This document shows, piece by piece, positions 54,630 to 62,748 of a stretch of 64,000 bases of DNA. Below the pieces are notes generated by a model, which saw only the letters and a program-made list of their open reading frames with translations, was not told where the DNA came from and made no database searches. Both the position numbers and the translations under genes were made by a program. The stretch comes from an uncultured Eubacteriales bacterium (GTDB lineage: Bacteria > Bacillota > Clostridia > Oscillospirales > CAG-272): contig CABUHS010000007.1 of assembly GCA_902491535.1 (NCBI GenBank), positions 1-64,000 of the forward strand, read 5' to 3'. Numbering within the stretch: position 1 is the stretch's first letter; the number at the start of each line of letters is the position of its first letter.

Positions 54630-55631
54630 TTACAAAGTGAAGATCAATTTTATTCCGAATCCGCTTTCATACGGTATGACAGGATCTGTTTCAACCTCAG
54701 CGCAGAGCTGCTGCGCATATTTGCGAACAAGATAAAGCCCCATACCGGTAGCTTTGCTCCCGTCCTGACTGCCTCCGGTAAATCCCTTATCGAAGATAAA
54801 AGGCGCGTCGCAGGGCGGTACGCCCTTTCCGTTGTTATATACGGACAGATACACTTTTCTTTGATCCTGTTTCACAGAAATAAATACTTCTCCGTTTTCC
54901 GGATCAGCATACTTCAATGCATTATCTAAAAGCTGTCGCAGCATAAATACAAGCACTCTTTTATCAGTTATCACCTCTGCATGATCAAGCTCTGTCATAA
55001 CAGAAATATTATTTTCCTCAGCAAATACCGAATACTCGGCAGCAAGCTCCGATGCGCATTCATCTGCCCGTACTTTAACAAATTTATAATCGGAATGGTC
55101 GGTCTGAAGTCTTGCATAATAAAGTATCTGCTCGACCGATTCCCTCAGTTTATGGCCTGTATAGCTCATCCTTCCGTAAACATACGGCGACATTTCATCT
55201 TTACGGTTGGTAAGCACAAGCGAATTAAGAAAAAGCGGTGTTTTTATCTCATGTACCCACTCTTCGATATACTCCCGATATTCCTCAAGCTCCAGAGTTT
55301 TACCGTTTATCTGCTCAGATTGCATCAAAAGCTGACGGCACACAAGCTCCGCTGCAGACAACCACTGTACGCCGGACACACGTATAAGCTCTTTTTCGGT
55401 CTCTGTTCCGGGAGAGTCTACAAGCCGCTTTACTGCTTCGGATATTCGCTTTATGCGCTTCCTCTCAAGAAATGTTCCGACAATAAGTATCGCCGACGAA
55501 AACAGCAATATAAACAAACTGACTCCGATAATCGCTTCAGGTCTTAATATCCATACGAGAAAAACAAATACAAGATCGGTCACAGCGAGCAAAACCGTAA
55601 AATGAGTTATACTGCCCGTTATCTTTCTCAT
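54630..55631 (-). CDS. intramembrane-sensing histidine kinase, BceS-like
   Basis: A 333-residue kinase with two N-terminal helices (VLLAVTDLVFVFLVWIL and IGVSLFILLFSSAILIVGTF) and almost no extracellular sensor, the layout of BceS. The phosphorylated His is in EEWVHEIKTPL near residue 127. The ATPase has QLLDNALKYADPENGEV, GKGVPPCDAPFIFDKGFTGG and GMGLYLVRKYA. Such kinases read the flux state of their BceAB transporter rather than the peptide itself. The start overlaps the response regulator stop by 4 nt. Confidence 0.93.
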   Translation of the reverse strand: MRKITGSITHFTVLLAVTDLVFVFLVWILRPEAIIGVSLFILLFSSAILIVGTFLERKRIKRISEAVKRLVDSPGTETEKELIRVSGVQWLSAAELVCRQLLMQSEQINGKTLELEEYREYIEEWVHEIKTPLFLNSLVLTNRKDEMSPYVYGRMSYTGHKLRESVEQILYYARLQTDHSDYKFVKVRADECASELAAEYSVFAEENNISVMTELDHAEVITDKRVLVFMLRQLLDNALKYADPENGEVFISVKQDQRKVYLSVYNNGKGVPPCDAPFIFDKGFTGGSQDGSKATGMGLYLVRKYAQQLCAEVETDPVIPYESGFGIKLIFTL

Positions 55632-56296
55632 TTCACATCCCCCAGTTTGTATCCGTATCCCCTGACAGTTTCCACGATACCGCCGATTTCTATCTCAGAA
55701 AGGTTTTTGCGAAGCCTTGTAATATTTACCTGAAGAATATTTTCATCGACAAATTCCTCCGTTCCCCAAACGGAGAAAAAGATATTGCGGCGGGAAACAG
55801 CATTCGGATAATTCTCCATAAGCAATCTGAGTATCTTTCCCTCAGTTTCAGGTAAAACAAGCATTTTTTCATTGTATACGAGCTTGTATGTATCTGTATC
55901 CAAAATGAGAGATCCCGTCTGAATAAGTCCCTTAACCCTGCCATAGTTTCTAAAGAGATGTTCGGCGCGCGCAACAAGCCTGTCCGGATGGCACGGTTTT
56001 GTAAGGAAATCATCAGCGCCTATGCCGAGCGCCGTAAGTTCGTCGTCGAGTGTATCCCTTGCCGTAAGTATAAGCACGGGAACCGACATGCACGCCTTCA
56101 CCGATCTGCAAATTTCAAAACCCGATCTGCCGGGAAGGTTCACGTCCAGTACGATAAGTTCGGGCGCAAGCTGTTCAAGCTCCGCTTCGGCATCGTCAAA
56201 CGACGTTATCCCGATTGCAGAGTGTCCTTTCTTTATAAAGGTATCAGTTATTTCATTTCGAAGATAAACGTCATCCTCTATGACGGCGATCCTCAT
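55628..56296 (-). CDS. response regulator, BceR-like (OmpR family)
   Basis: A 222-residue OmpR-type regulator. The receiver domain has the acidic pair in AVIEDDVYLR, the phosphorylated Asp in LIVLDVNLPGRSG near residue 52, and Lys in FLTKPCHPD. The winged-helix output domain ends with VSRRNIFFSVWG and VETVRGYGYKLG. Targets are likely the bceAB-like genes next to it, through the palindrome at 59147-59163. It is coupled to bceS. Confidence 0.95.
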   Translation of the reverse strand: MRIAVIEDDVYLRNEITDTFIKKGHSAIGITSFDDAEAELEQLAPELIVLDVNLPGRSGFEICRSVKACMSVPVLILTARDTLDDELTALGIGADDFLTKPCHPDRLVARAEHLFRNYGRVKGLIQTGSLILDTDTYKLVYNEKMLVLPETEGKILRLLMENYPNAVSRRNIFFSVWGTEEFVDENILQVNITRLRKNLSEIEIGGIVETVRGYGYKLGDVK

Positions 56297-56302
56297 GAAC
56301 CG

Positions 56303-58315
56303 TCACTCCCCTCTGTCTGTTATTTCAAGCGTACGTATCTCCCTGTATGCGTTTTTCTTTACTACATGAATATATACCGTCTCGATCAGAACAAATGCAG
56401 CCATCGCGATTCCGGAAATTACGGCAACTGAAAGCATCGATGTTCCGGAAGGAAGTCTTGTCAAAGAAGTAAACATAGTATATATCGCCGCGGCACTGCT
56501 GATAACCGCGACAGACAGCACAAGAGAAAAGAAAGTGTTTATCTGCACTCCGACCGAGCGGCACAGAGATTCTGTATCACTGCCGAGCATGAGCAGGGCT
56601 ATATATCTGTGCTTGCTCTGCCGCTGGCTTATCAGATACTTAAGCCCGATAACCGTATTTGATATCAGAAGAAACAGCACTCCGAGATATACGGTCAGAT
56701 AACCTGCCGATACGGAATAAAATAAATTTCTTCCTATACCTTTAAGATAACTTTCATATTCGAAGCCTGATACGTCAAGCACACTGCTGACCTGCTGTAT
56801 CGACTGCATAAGTCCTTTTTCCGATGTAAGATCATCATCGAGAAAAACATTAACACAAAACGGTTCATCATATTTTGCAAATTTCTCATATATATTATCA
56901 GGAACAATCAGCGCCGTATACAGCGTAATAGCACGGTCAGCTACAATATTGTCGCTGTAAAGCTTTTCACAGGTTTCATATGAAACTCCGCCGAAGCCTA
57001 TATGAACATCCGACCGCAATATCTTCTGTAAAACGCCGTAATATTCTGTAGAGTCGCGTAAAGCCGAAGTATAAAGCGCAATTTTCCCGCCGTCAAGAGA
57101 TACCTTATCCCCTCCCGACGACTCTGCCATACGGTTGTATGAACTTTCCGAAATTATATGATCGGTGTGAAAACTCGATGCAAAACCCAAAGTCTCATCA
57201 GAAGCTTTTAAAATATCGGTAATTTCAGAAAAGTCGATCGGTTCGTCGGTAAGCGACAGCTGCATCGGATAGACATCTTTTACCGTCTCTTTTATACCGT
57301 CACGTTCAAAATACTCCAAAATATCTCTTTCATCTCCGAACACCGAAAAATCCACCGAGCGGCTCGCTGTAGTACGGCCAAACCCCATAGAAATCCCATA
57401 TGACACACATGCAAGGGCAATAAGCAAGAGAAGCGACGACACGGAAAGCGCGCGGTATTGACCTATAACATTCTCCTGAATTTGTCTTCCGGTAAATGTA
57501 GAAAGTCCGACAGTATCCGCACTCTTTTTGCGTATACGTCTGCCAAGAAACCCGCCGAATCCCTTATACAGAAGAAATGTTCCCGCGGCTCCGCATATCA
57601 AAAGTCCTGCAAATACCGCAAGATCAAGAGTTCTCATGCGGAATATCCCGAGATAATATGCAATAAGCAGAAGAGCTGCTCCGATGAAGAAATAAACCGA
57701 ACTCTTTACCGACGACATGTCCGTCTGCTTTCCCGCTGCACCCGAGGAAATAAGGTCTGCCGGCTCCGCCTTCATAAGCGGAATACTTATAAGCAGCATT
57801 GTAACGAGCTGGACGAGAACATATCCGCATACGGTCATTAAGACAGCATATGTCGAAAACGTAAAACTATGTCCTATAATTCCGAGTCCGACAAATTTAG
57901 CGGTTACGAGACTTACCGCCTCTGTAAGAAGAAGCGCAGACGGAATTCCTATAAACAGCGATATCAGGCTATTCCAAAGTGTCTCACAAAGCAGCATGAA
58001 AAACAGTCTTGATCGCTTCATACCGAGCATAAGATACATTCCGAGTTCTCTGCGGCGGCTGTCCGTCTGATAGCGGCAGGCAAAGAAAACAAGGAAAAAT
58101 ACAAAGAAAAGCGACATGCAGTACACAGCACGGAGAAGCATCAAAAGCTTATTTACCGCATCGCTTTCAATTTCTGCAAGAAATATCATAACATCCTGCT
58201 TGCCGAGCGAAAGCAGAGTATAAAATGCGATAACGGCAATCACAAGAGATCCGAAGAAAATTCCGTTTCCTTTCCGGTTTTTGGCGGCATTCCGCCACAC
58301 CTGTTTAAAGAACAT
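56303..58315 (-). CDS. ABC permease, BceB-like
   Basis: A 670-residue FtsX-type permease with ten predicted helices. The first (NGIFFGSLVIAVIAFYTLLSLG) is followed by a group at about residues 60-270. An extracytoplasmic domain of roughly 210 residues lies between helices 7 and 8 (about 305-520), the hallmark of BceB-type peptide detoxification permeases. The last helices are at 525-650. The ATPase is coded upstream with an 11-nt overlap. It likely protects against a cell-wall-active peptide; the substrate is unknown. Confidence 0.92.
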   Translation of the reverse strand: MFFKQVWRNAAKNRKGNGIFFGSLVIAVIAFYTLLSLGKQDVMIFLAEIESDAVNKLLMLLRAVYCMSLFFVFFLVFFACRYQTDSRRRELGMYLMLGMKRSRLFFMLLCETLWNSLISLFIGIPSALLLTEAVSLVTAKFVGLGIIGHSFTFSTYAVLMTVCGYVLVQLVTMLLISIPLMKAEPADLISSGAAGKQTDMSSVKSSVYFFIGAALLLIAYYLGIFRMRTLDLAVFAGLLICGAAGTFLLYKGFGGFLGRRIRKKSADTVGLSTFTGRQIQENVIGQYRALSVSSLLLLIALACVSYGISMGFGRTTASRSVDFSVFGDERDILEYFERDGIKETVKDVYPMQLSLTDEPIDFSEITDILKASDETLGFASSFHTDHIISESSYNRMAESSGGDKVSLDGGKIALYTSALRDSTEYYGVLQKILRSDVHIGFGGVSYETCEKLYSDNIVADRAITLYTALIVPDNIYEKFAKYDEPFCVNVFLDDDLTSEKGLMQSIQQVSSVLDVSGFEYESYLKGIGRNLFYSVSAGYLTVYLGVLFLLISNTVIGLKYLISQRQSKHRYIALLMLGSDTESLCRSVGVQINTFFSLVLSVAVISSAAAIYTMFTSLTRLPSGTSMLSVAVISGIAMAAFVLIETVYIHVVKKNAYREIRTLEITDRGE

Positions 58316-59087
58316 TTTCGCTTCCTCCTCCCATGCATGCCGTCACATTAAGGATTCTTTCGTAAAATGCCCCGGTAGTTTCATTTCCCGTATCACGGCG
58401 AAGCTCATGAAAAATAACGCCGTCCTTTATAAATAAAATACGTGAACAATAGCTCGCTGCACCGGCATCATGCGTTACCATTATTACCGTTTTACGGCGC
58501 GCTATGTTTATCTCGGAAAGCTTGTCCATAAGAATTTTCGAATTACGGCTGTCAAGCGCTCCGGTCGGCTCATCGGCAAGCACAAGTTCGGGATCAGATA
58601 TAAGAGCGCGCGCCGCTGCCGCCCGCTGCTTTTGACCTCCTGAAAGCTGAGACGGAAATTTATCAAGAGTATCAGCGATATCAAGCAGTTCAGACAGCAT
58701 GCGCAGATCACTTTCAGCGCTTCGTTCGCTTATTCCGTGAAGAGCGAGCGGAAGACAGATATTTTCGCGCACAGTGAGATTATCAAGCAGTTCAAACGAC
58801 TGAAAAAGATATCCTATCTCTTTGCCGCGGTATCCGGCAAGCTTTGCTCCGTCAAAGCCCGAAATATCCTGTCCGCGAAGTATTATCCGCCCGGAAGTCG
58901 GTCTTATCATAGTTGCGATACAGTTAAGAAGGGTTGTTTTTCCGGAACCGCTCGCTCCCATAATTCCGAGAAATTCGCCTTCAAGTACATCAAAGCTGAC
59001 GCCGCGAAGTGCCTTCGTCTCCGTACTTCCCTTACCGTATGTTTTGGTAAGACTCTCAACCTTTAAAATACGATCTGAATTATTCAT
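58305..59087 (-). CDS. ABC ATPase, BceA-like
   Basis: A 260-residue ATPase. Walker A is GASGSGKTTLLNC, the Q-loop is YLFQSFELLDNL, and the signature is QLSGGQKQRAAAARAL. Walker B is LVLADEPTGALDSRNS, and the H-loop is MVTHDAGAAS. The LADEPTGALD segment is typical of the peptide-resistance/MacB subfamily. It is the first gene of bceA-bceB-bceR-bceS-like operon; the order with the transporter ahead of the two-component genes is compatible with a single transcript. Confidence 0.94.
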   Translation of the reverse strand: MNNSDRILKVESLTKTYGKGSTETKALRGVSFDVLEGEFLGIMGASGSGKTTLLNCIATMIRPTSGRIILRGQDISGFDGAKLAGYRGKEIGYLFQSFELLDNLTVRENICLPLALHGISERSAESDLRMLSELLDIADTLDKFPSQLSGGQKQRAAAARALISDPELVLADEPTGALDSRNSKILMDKLSEINIARRKTVIMVTHDAGAASYCSRILFIKDGVIFHELRRDTGNETTGAFYERILNVTACMGGGSENVL

Positions 59088-59117
59088 AAAAAACCTCCTG
59101 AAGTTTTCTCTGATAAC

Positions 59118-59163
59118 ATTGTATCAGATCGCAATATTAAATACCACTTACAGTCGCTGTAAG
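59118..59163 (-). promoter_or_regulatory. promoter and palindromic operator candidate of the Bce-like operon
   Basis: Minus strand: -10 TACAAT (59118-59123), a weak -35 TGGTAT (59141-59146), and right upstream a perfect palindrome CTTACAG-TCG-CTGTAAG (59147-59163). A poor -35 with an adjacent palindrome is the usual layout for activation by an OmpR-type response regulator. Confidence 0.68.
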
Positions 59164-59248
59164 GTTAACGTGAAACAATTCTTTCGTAAAAGCTTTTATC
59201 CACTCTATAATGTTATTCTACCACATAAAAAAGAAAAATTCCATAGGA

Positions 59249-59980
59249 TCAGGCAATATCATTTAATACAGCCGCTAAGTCAGAGGTATCACGTTCCTGA
59301 AGCCGGCGCATTTTCAACCATGTTATAAATCCGTATATATCGTTCAGAAGAAACGTAACAAAGCAAACTGTCACAGAAAGATATGAAATATCCTCTGACA
59401 CAGCCATCGACCATAAAATTATAAGGACAATATCATTAGCGGCATATGCAAGCGCAAAAAACGCACTGCGTCTGAATGTAAGATACGCCGCTATAAAGCT
59501 TGTTGCAACAGACACCGTACTCACAATAAGATTTGCCGTATCAAAATATTTCAGAATAAAATAGAATACGACCGTTACAGCCGTTGTCAGAATAAAAGCA
59601 AATACTGTCTCACAAACGGACAGGCGATTTATCTTAACCTTAAAATTATCGTCTCTGGACGGATTTCGGATCCACGATATAAGGGCAAATACCGCCATCG
59701 GCGCTGTCATTCCGAGATATGTTATCATCTCGCCGTAATATGCGCAGGTATACGAAATGATACCGTACATAATACTGAAGCATATTATAAGCACCTGTCC
59801 GAAAGGATTTCCGCGTGCATTAAAAATAAGAGAAGTACTTCCCACAAGTGAAGCGGCAAGAGCAAAAGTACTTCCTCCTCCGAAAATAAGCCGCGACGCA
59901 ATTATAAGTATAACGGATGCGCTCCATATCGCAATGTCTGTGGCAGAAAAGCCTTTAAAAAATTTGATTTTTTTCTTCAT
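59249..59980 (-). CDS. pnuC: PnuC-type nicotinamide riboside/NMN transporter
   Basis: A 243-residue membrane protein with seven or so helices. Family motifs are SLIFNARGNPFGQVLIIC, YGEMITYLGMTAPMAV, LAYAANDIVLIILW, and the C-terminal NDIYGFITWLK motif of the PnuC group. These proteins import nicotinamide riboside; related Pnu proteins carry thiamine or riboflavin, so the substrate is not certain. A long structured leader precedes the gene (see 59981-60192). No NadR or nadM gene is beside it. Confidence 0.9.
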   Translation of the reverse strand: MKKKIKFFKGFSATDIAIWSASVILIIASRLIFGGGSTFALAASLVGSTSLIFNARGNPFGQVLIICFSIMYGIISYTCAYYGEMITYLGMTAPMAVFALISWIRNPSRDDNFKVKINRLSVCETVFAFILTTAVTVVFYFILKYFDTANLIVSTVSVATSFIAAYLTFRRSAFFALAYAANDIVLIILWSMAVSEDISYLSVTVCFVTFLLNDIYGFITWLKMRRLQERDTSDLAAVLNDIA

Positions 59981-60192
59981 TATGACAGTTCCTTTCCTGC
60001 AAAGCTGAAATTCAGTATTGATCTCGGCCGTACCGAAATAACGTTATTCCGAGCGTCAAAGTACAAAACTTCTGTCCGAAAATTTATTTTCAGGTTTTAC
60101 TGCCCGCTCAAAAAAACAAGCACCCGCATACACATCTTCAAAGACCTAACGATGTGTACCGAATGCTAAGCATCTTACTACCCGGTGGCAGT
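59981..60192 (-). promoter_or_regulatory. structured leader of pnuC with intrinsic terminator, candidate riboswitch
   Basis: The 5' leader is about 212 nt, from the start site near 60192 to the ATG. Its first part (CACTGCCACCGGGTAGTAAG) is followed by a small hairpin (ATGC-TTA-GCAT, 60163-60173). A terminator stem (TACACATC/GATGTGTA, 60129-60136 with 60151-60158) ends near TTGTTTTTTT (60110-60119). The GCAT of the small hairpin also belongs to the foot of the terminator, so the two can exclude each other. It matches no riboswitch class I know by eye (not TPP, FMN, preQ1 or cobalamin). Confidence 0.6.
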
Positions 60193-60198
60193 GTTTTT

Positions 60199-60227
60199 AT
60201 TGTACCATATCAAGAGACAAAAATCAA
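60199..60227 (-). promoter_or_regulatory. promoter of pnuC
   Basis: Minus strand: -35 TTGATT (60222-60227), 17-bp spacer, -10 TACAAT (60199-60204). Transcription would begin close to 60192. Confidence 0.72.
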
Positions 60228-60279
60228 TAATAAATTTATATAAAAATAATCTGTCCGCCGAAAATATCGCCATATCATA

Positions 60280-60308
60280 TTGACGCAAAGCAAAAGATAT
60301 GTTAGAAT
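60280..60308 (+). promoter_or_regulatory. promoter of the NUDIX gene
   Basis: TTGACG (60280-60285), 17-bp spacer, TAGAAT (60303-60308), about 30 bp before the ATG at 60339. Confidence 0.75.
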
Positions 60309-60338
60309 AAACGACCAATACAAGAAGAAAGGTAAAAA

Positions 60339-60860
60339 ATGAAACTTCTTTTTGAAATAGACACAAAAGACTATAATCCCGACGGAAAAGCATTCGTAAG
60401 ACCGTCTGTGCGCAGTATCATAATAAAAAACGGAAAAGTAGCTATGGTACACAGTCTGAAATACGACTATTACAAATTCCCGGGCGGCGGAATTGAGAAG
60501 GGTGAAAGCCATGAAGAAGCTTTAATACGGGAAACCTCAGAAGAAGCCGGGCTTTCGGTTATTCCGTGTACTATTACTGAATACGGATATGTTCACAGAA
60601 TCCAGAAAAGCCACACATCTGATGATATATTCATTCAGGATAATTATTACTACTTTTGCAGTACCAAGCAAAAGATACATTCTCAAAATTTAGACGACTA
60701 CGAATCAGAAGAACATTTTACTTTGGAATGGATAGATCCTGCGACCGCAATCGAAATAAACAGAAAATCAGATCACGGCCCGAAAGATAAAAATATGATC
60801 GAACGCGAAGCCAAAGTGCTGGAATGCCTGATTGCAGATAAATATCTGAGTGCTGACTGA
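60339..60860 (+). CDS. NUDIX hydrolase
   Basis: A 173-residue protein with a complete Nudix box (G50-x5-E56-x7-R64-E65-x2-E68-E69-x-G71; residues GGIEKGESHEE and REETSEEAG-like RETSEEAG). Substrate could be a nucleotide sugar, NDP-X or oxidised nucleotide; unknown. RBS GAAAGG lies 6 nt from the ATG. It is transcribed divergently from pnuC with independent promoters. An NAD-related role is possible from the neighbour but not shown. Confidence 0.93.
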   Translation: MKLLFEIDTKDYNPDGKAFVRPSVRSIIIKNGKVAMVHSLKYDYYKFPGGGIEKGESHEEALIRETSEEAGLSVIPCTITEYGYVHRIQKSHTSDDIFIQDNYYYFCSTKQKIHSQNLDDYESEEHFTLEWIDPATAIEINRKSDHGPKDKNMIEREAKVLECLIADKYLSAD

Positions 60861-60883
60861 CTATTGTAACATTATAAAAAGCA

Positions 60884-60925
60884 AAGCGATAACCGTATCT
60901 TCTTAATCGGTTATCGCTTTTTATA
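60884..60925 (+). terminator. terminator of the NUDIX gene
   Basis: A perfect 13-bp stem, AAAGCGATAACCG with CGGTTATCGCTTT, then TTTA; 24 bp after the stop. Confidence 0.85.
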
Positions 60926-60965
60926 ATATACCGTAAACGGACAATATTTTTTAGTGATATATCAT

Positions 60966-61619
60966 TCAGCAGTCACTGTCACAGTGCAGAACTGCATTAT
61001 CCGCCAGTCTGTCCGGCATATATATCATACTATCGCTTTCGGTAAGCTCTCTTATTACTCTGCACGGAACACCTGCGGCAAAGCTTCCCTCCGGAATATC
61101 GCGTGTTACAACGCTGCCTGCACCTATTACACAGTTATCACCGATCGTAACACCGGGGCAAACCGTAACTGATGCGCCAAGCCAGCAATTATTTCCGATG
61201 TGAACCGGTTTTGCATAACAAAGATGCTTCTTTTCTCCATTTGCGGTCAGCATCTCCCGGCGCTCATCGGGCAGCATAGGATGAACGGGCGTTACAATTG
61301 TCACATTCGGTCCGAAATCGCAATAATCTCCGATAGTGACCTCTGCATCATCCTGAATAGTCAGATTAAAGTTACCGAAAAATTTTTTGCCTATTTTTGT
61401 ATGCTTTCCGTAATGGAAAAAAATCGGTCCCTGCAAAACGCTTCCTTCGCCTAACTTTCCGATTATCTCAGAAAGAATTTCCGCACGCCTTTCGCTCTCA
61501 TTCTCATAGGTACGATTATAATCTATATTTAAATTATGCGTCTTCAGCTTAATTGCCTTCAACTCAGGATCAGCAGGACTGAACAAAATTCCCTCTCTGA
61601 TTTTTTCCTCTTCGCACAT
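60966..61619 (-). CDS. sugar O-acetyltransferase (left-handed beta-helix)
   Basis: A 217-residue MAT-type acetyltransferase. The N-terminal helical part is followed by hexapeptide coils (TKIGKKFFGNFN, VTIGDYCDFGPNVTIVTP, VHIGNNCWLGASVTVCPGV, VTIGDNCVIGAGSVVTRDI). The catalytic His is in TPVHPMLPDERRE. It acts with acetyl-CoA on a sugar or xenobiotic hydroxyl. It differs clearly from the family member at 6245-6811, so it is not a recent duplicate. It is on its own between the NUDIX terminator and the KTR remnant. Confidence 0.9.
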   Translation of the reverse strand: MCEEEKIREGILFSPADPELKAIKLKTHNLNIDYNRTYENESERRAEILSEIIGKLGEGSVLQGPIFFHYGKHTKIGKKFFGNFNLTIQDDAEVTIGDYCDFGPNVTIVTPVHPMLPDERREMLTANGEKKHLCYAKPVHIGNNCWLGASVTVCPGVTIGDNCVIGAGSVVTRDIPEGSFAAGVPCRVIRELTESDSMIYMPDRLADNAVLHCDSDC

Positions 61620-61704
61620 AGTAAAATCCCCCTGTTTAAGCGGTATCGTTATTTAATCATAATTATAAGTGATTTTTATGAGGAAATCAAGATATACGGC
61701 AAAA

Positions 61705-61879
61705 TCAGTTTTCATAATCTGTGTAAATAAATTCTGTCACATACTTTACATTGATCGGCATTTTCTGTTTGCATTTCTGATAATACAGGGTGGAGTGATT
61801 CTTTCTGTTCTTCTCCGCGTATCTTTTTGCCGCATACCGGACAGATAAGCAGATCTTTTTCCGTCTCCGCGCCTCTCAT
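61705..61879 (-). pseudogene. cysteine-rich KTR-type small protein, frameshifted
   Basis: The ATG (61877-61879) overlaps the sirtuin stop (TAATG). The first frame reads EKDLLICPVCGKKIRGEEQKES and then LHPVLSEM, ending at 61712. The adjacent frame carries STLYYQKCKQKMPINVKYV to a stop at 61705. Together they resemble the cysteine-rich KTR proteins (WLLCPVCGxKTR near the N-terminus, then LYCPKCKQ). A one-base change near 61795 would have split the gene. Such proteins are common passengers of mobile elements. Low length and lack of a search limit certainty. Confidence 0.6.
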
Positions 61880-62748
61880 TATTTTAAGGCTACCAGGACC
61901 TTTTCTATATCACCGTCAATGCAAACCGACTGTTTTTCGATTTCTTTAGGATAAACGGTCTGACCGAGATTTACGCACGCATAAACTGCTTTCGGATTTT
62001 TTTCTGTCATCTGCCAGAACGGATATTTAATAATAACCGGAGTATTATAGCCTACGCCGAGTTCCAAAAACAGAATGTGCAGATCCTTGTGACGGCGGAT
62101 AAAATCGCCGCAACGGTCTGCTGCGGCATACCATCCCTCATCCTGCACGAATTTGTCATCGCACCGCAGGTTCATCGTCATCGGCGCACCGCATACAGGA
62201 CATTTAGGAATAAGCTCCGTCGGAATTTTCATATTCTTTTGCTCAATGGTCATCTGACGAACTTTTATTTCATTGTCATAGGTTTTATCGTGACAGGCCT
62301 CCGAACATTGCCACAGGCCGTAATCCCCCTGCGTATAAAACAGCCTCTTTTTATCAAAGCCGGCAAGCTGAAACTGATGGTCTACATTAGTAGTAAGAAC
62401 AAAGTAGTCCTTATCTCTCACAAGCTCCAATAATGCCGCATACGGCTTACCAACGGTGACATCATAGCGGTTTATCAGAATGTGCCTCGACCACCACGCC
62501 CAGTATTCTTCTAAACTGTCATACGGATAAAAACCGCCCGAATACATATCGGTAATACCGTATTTCTGATGAAAGTCGGAAAAGTATTTTTCAAAGCGTT
62601 CTCCGCTGTATGCCATTCCCGCTGAAGCAGATAGTCCTGCGCCTGCGCCGATCAAAATACAGTCGGCGGTTTCTATCTCCCTTTTCAGCCGTTCGATCTT
62701 ATCCAAGCAGGCTTCTGTAGATTTCATAATCGGTATCTTTGAAAACAT
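61879..62748 (-). CDS. class M sirtuin (SirTM-like), macrodomain-linked
   Basis: A 289-residue NAD-dependent enzyme. The Rossmann motif is ILIGAGAGLSASAGMAYSG; FALYSDFHQ-type FSDFHQKYGITD follows. The pocket has TNVDHQF and TQGDYGLWQC, where a Gln replaces the catalytic His of deacetylase sirtuins, as in class M sirtuins that act as protein ADP-ribosyltransferases. Zinc-binding cysteines are in CSEAC and CPVCG. Start 62748 has AAGGTGA 6 nt upstream; the gene overlaps the macrodomain gene by 50 nt. In staphylococci and streptococci this pair sits with a GcvH-like protein and lipoate ligase to modify lipoylated GcvH-L; neither is here, so the target is unknown. Confidence 0.88.
   Translation of the reverse strand: MFSKIPIMKSTEACLDKIERLKREIETADCILIGAGAGLSASAGMAYSGERFEKYFSDFHQKYGITDMYSGGFYPYDSLEEYWAWWSRHILINRYDVTVGKPYAALLELVRDKDYFVLTTNVDHQFQLAGFDKKRLFYTQGDYGLWQCSEACHDKTYDNEIKVRQMTIEQKNMKIPTELIPKCPVCGAPMTMNLRCDDKFVQDEGWYAAADRCGDFIRRHKDLHILFLELGVGYNTPVIIKYPFWQMTEKNPKAVYACVNLGQTVYPKEIEKQSVCIDGDIEKVLVALK

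Noticed and set aside
59981..60192. TPP, FMN, preQ1 or cobalamin riboswitch in front of pnuC
   Set aside because: None of their conserved core sequences could be read in the leader; only a generic terminator-type switch is supported.
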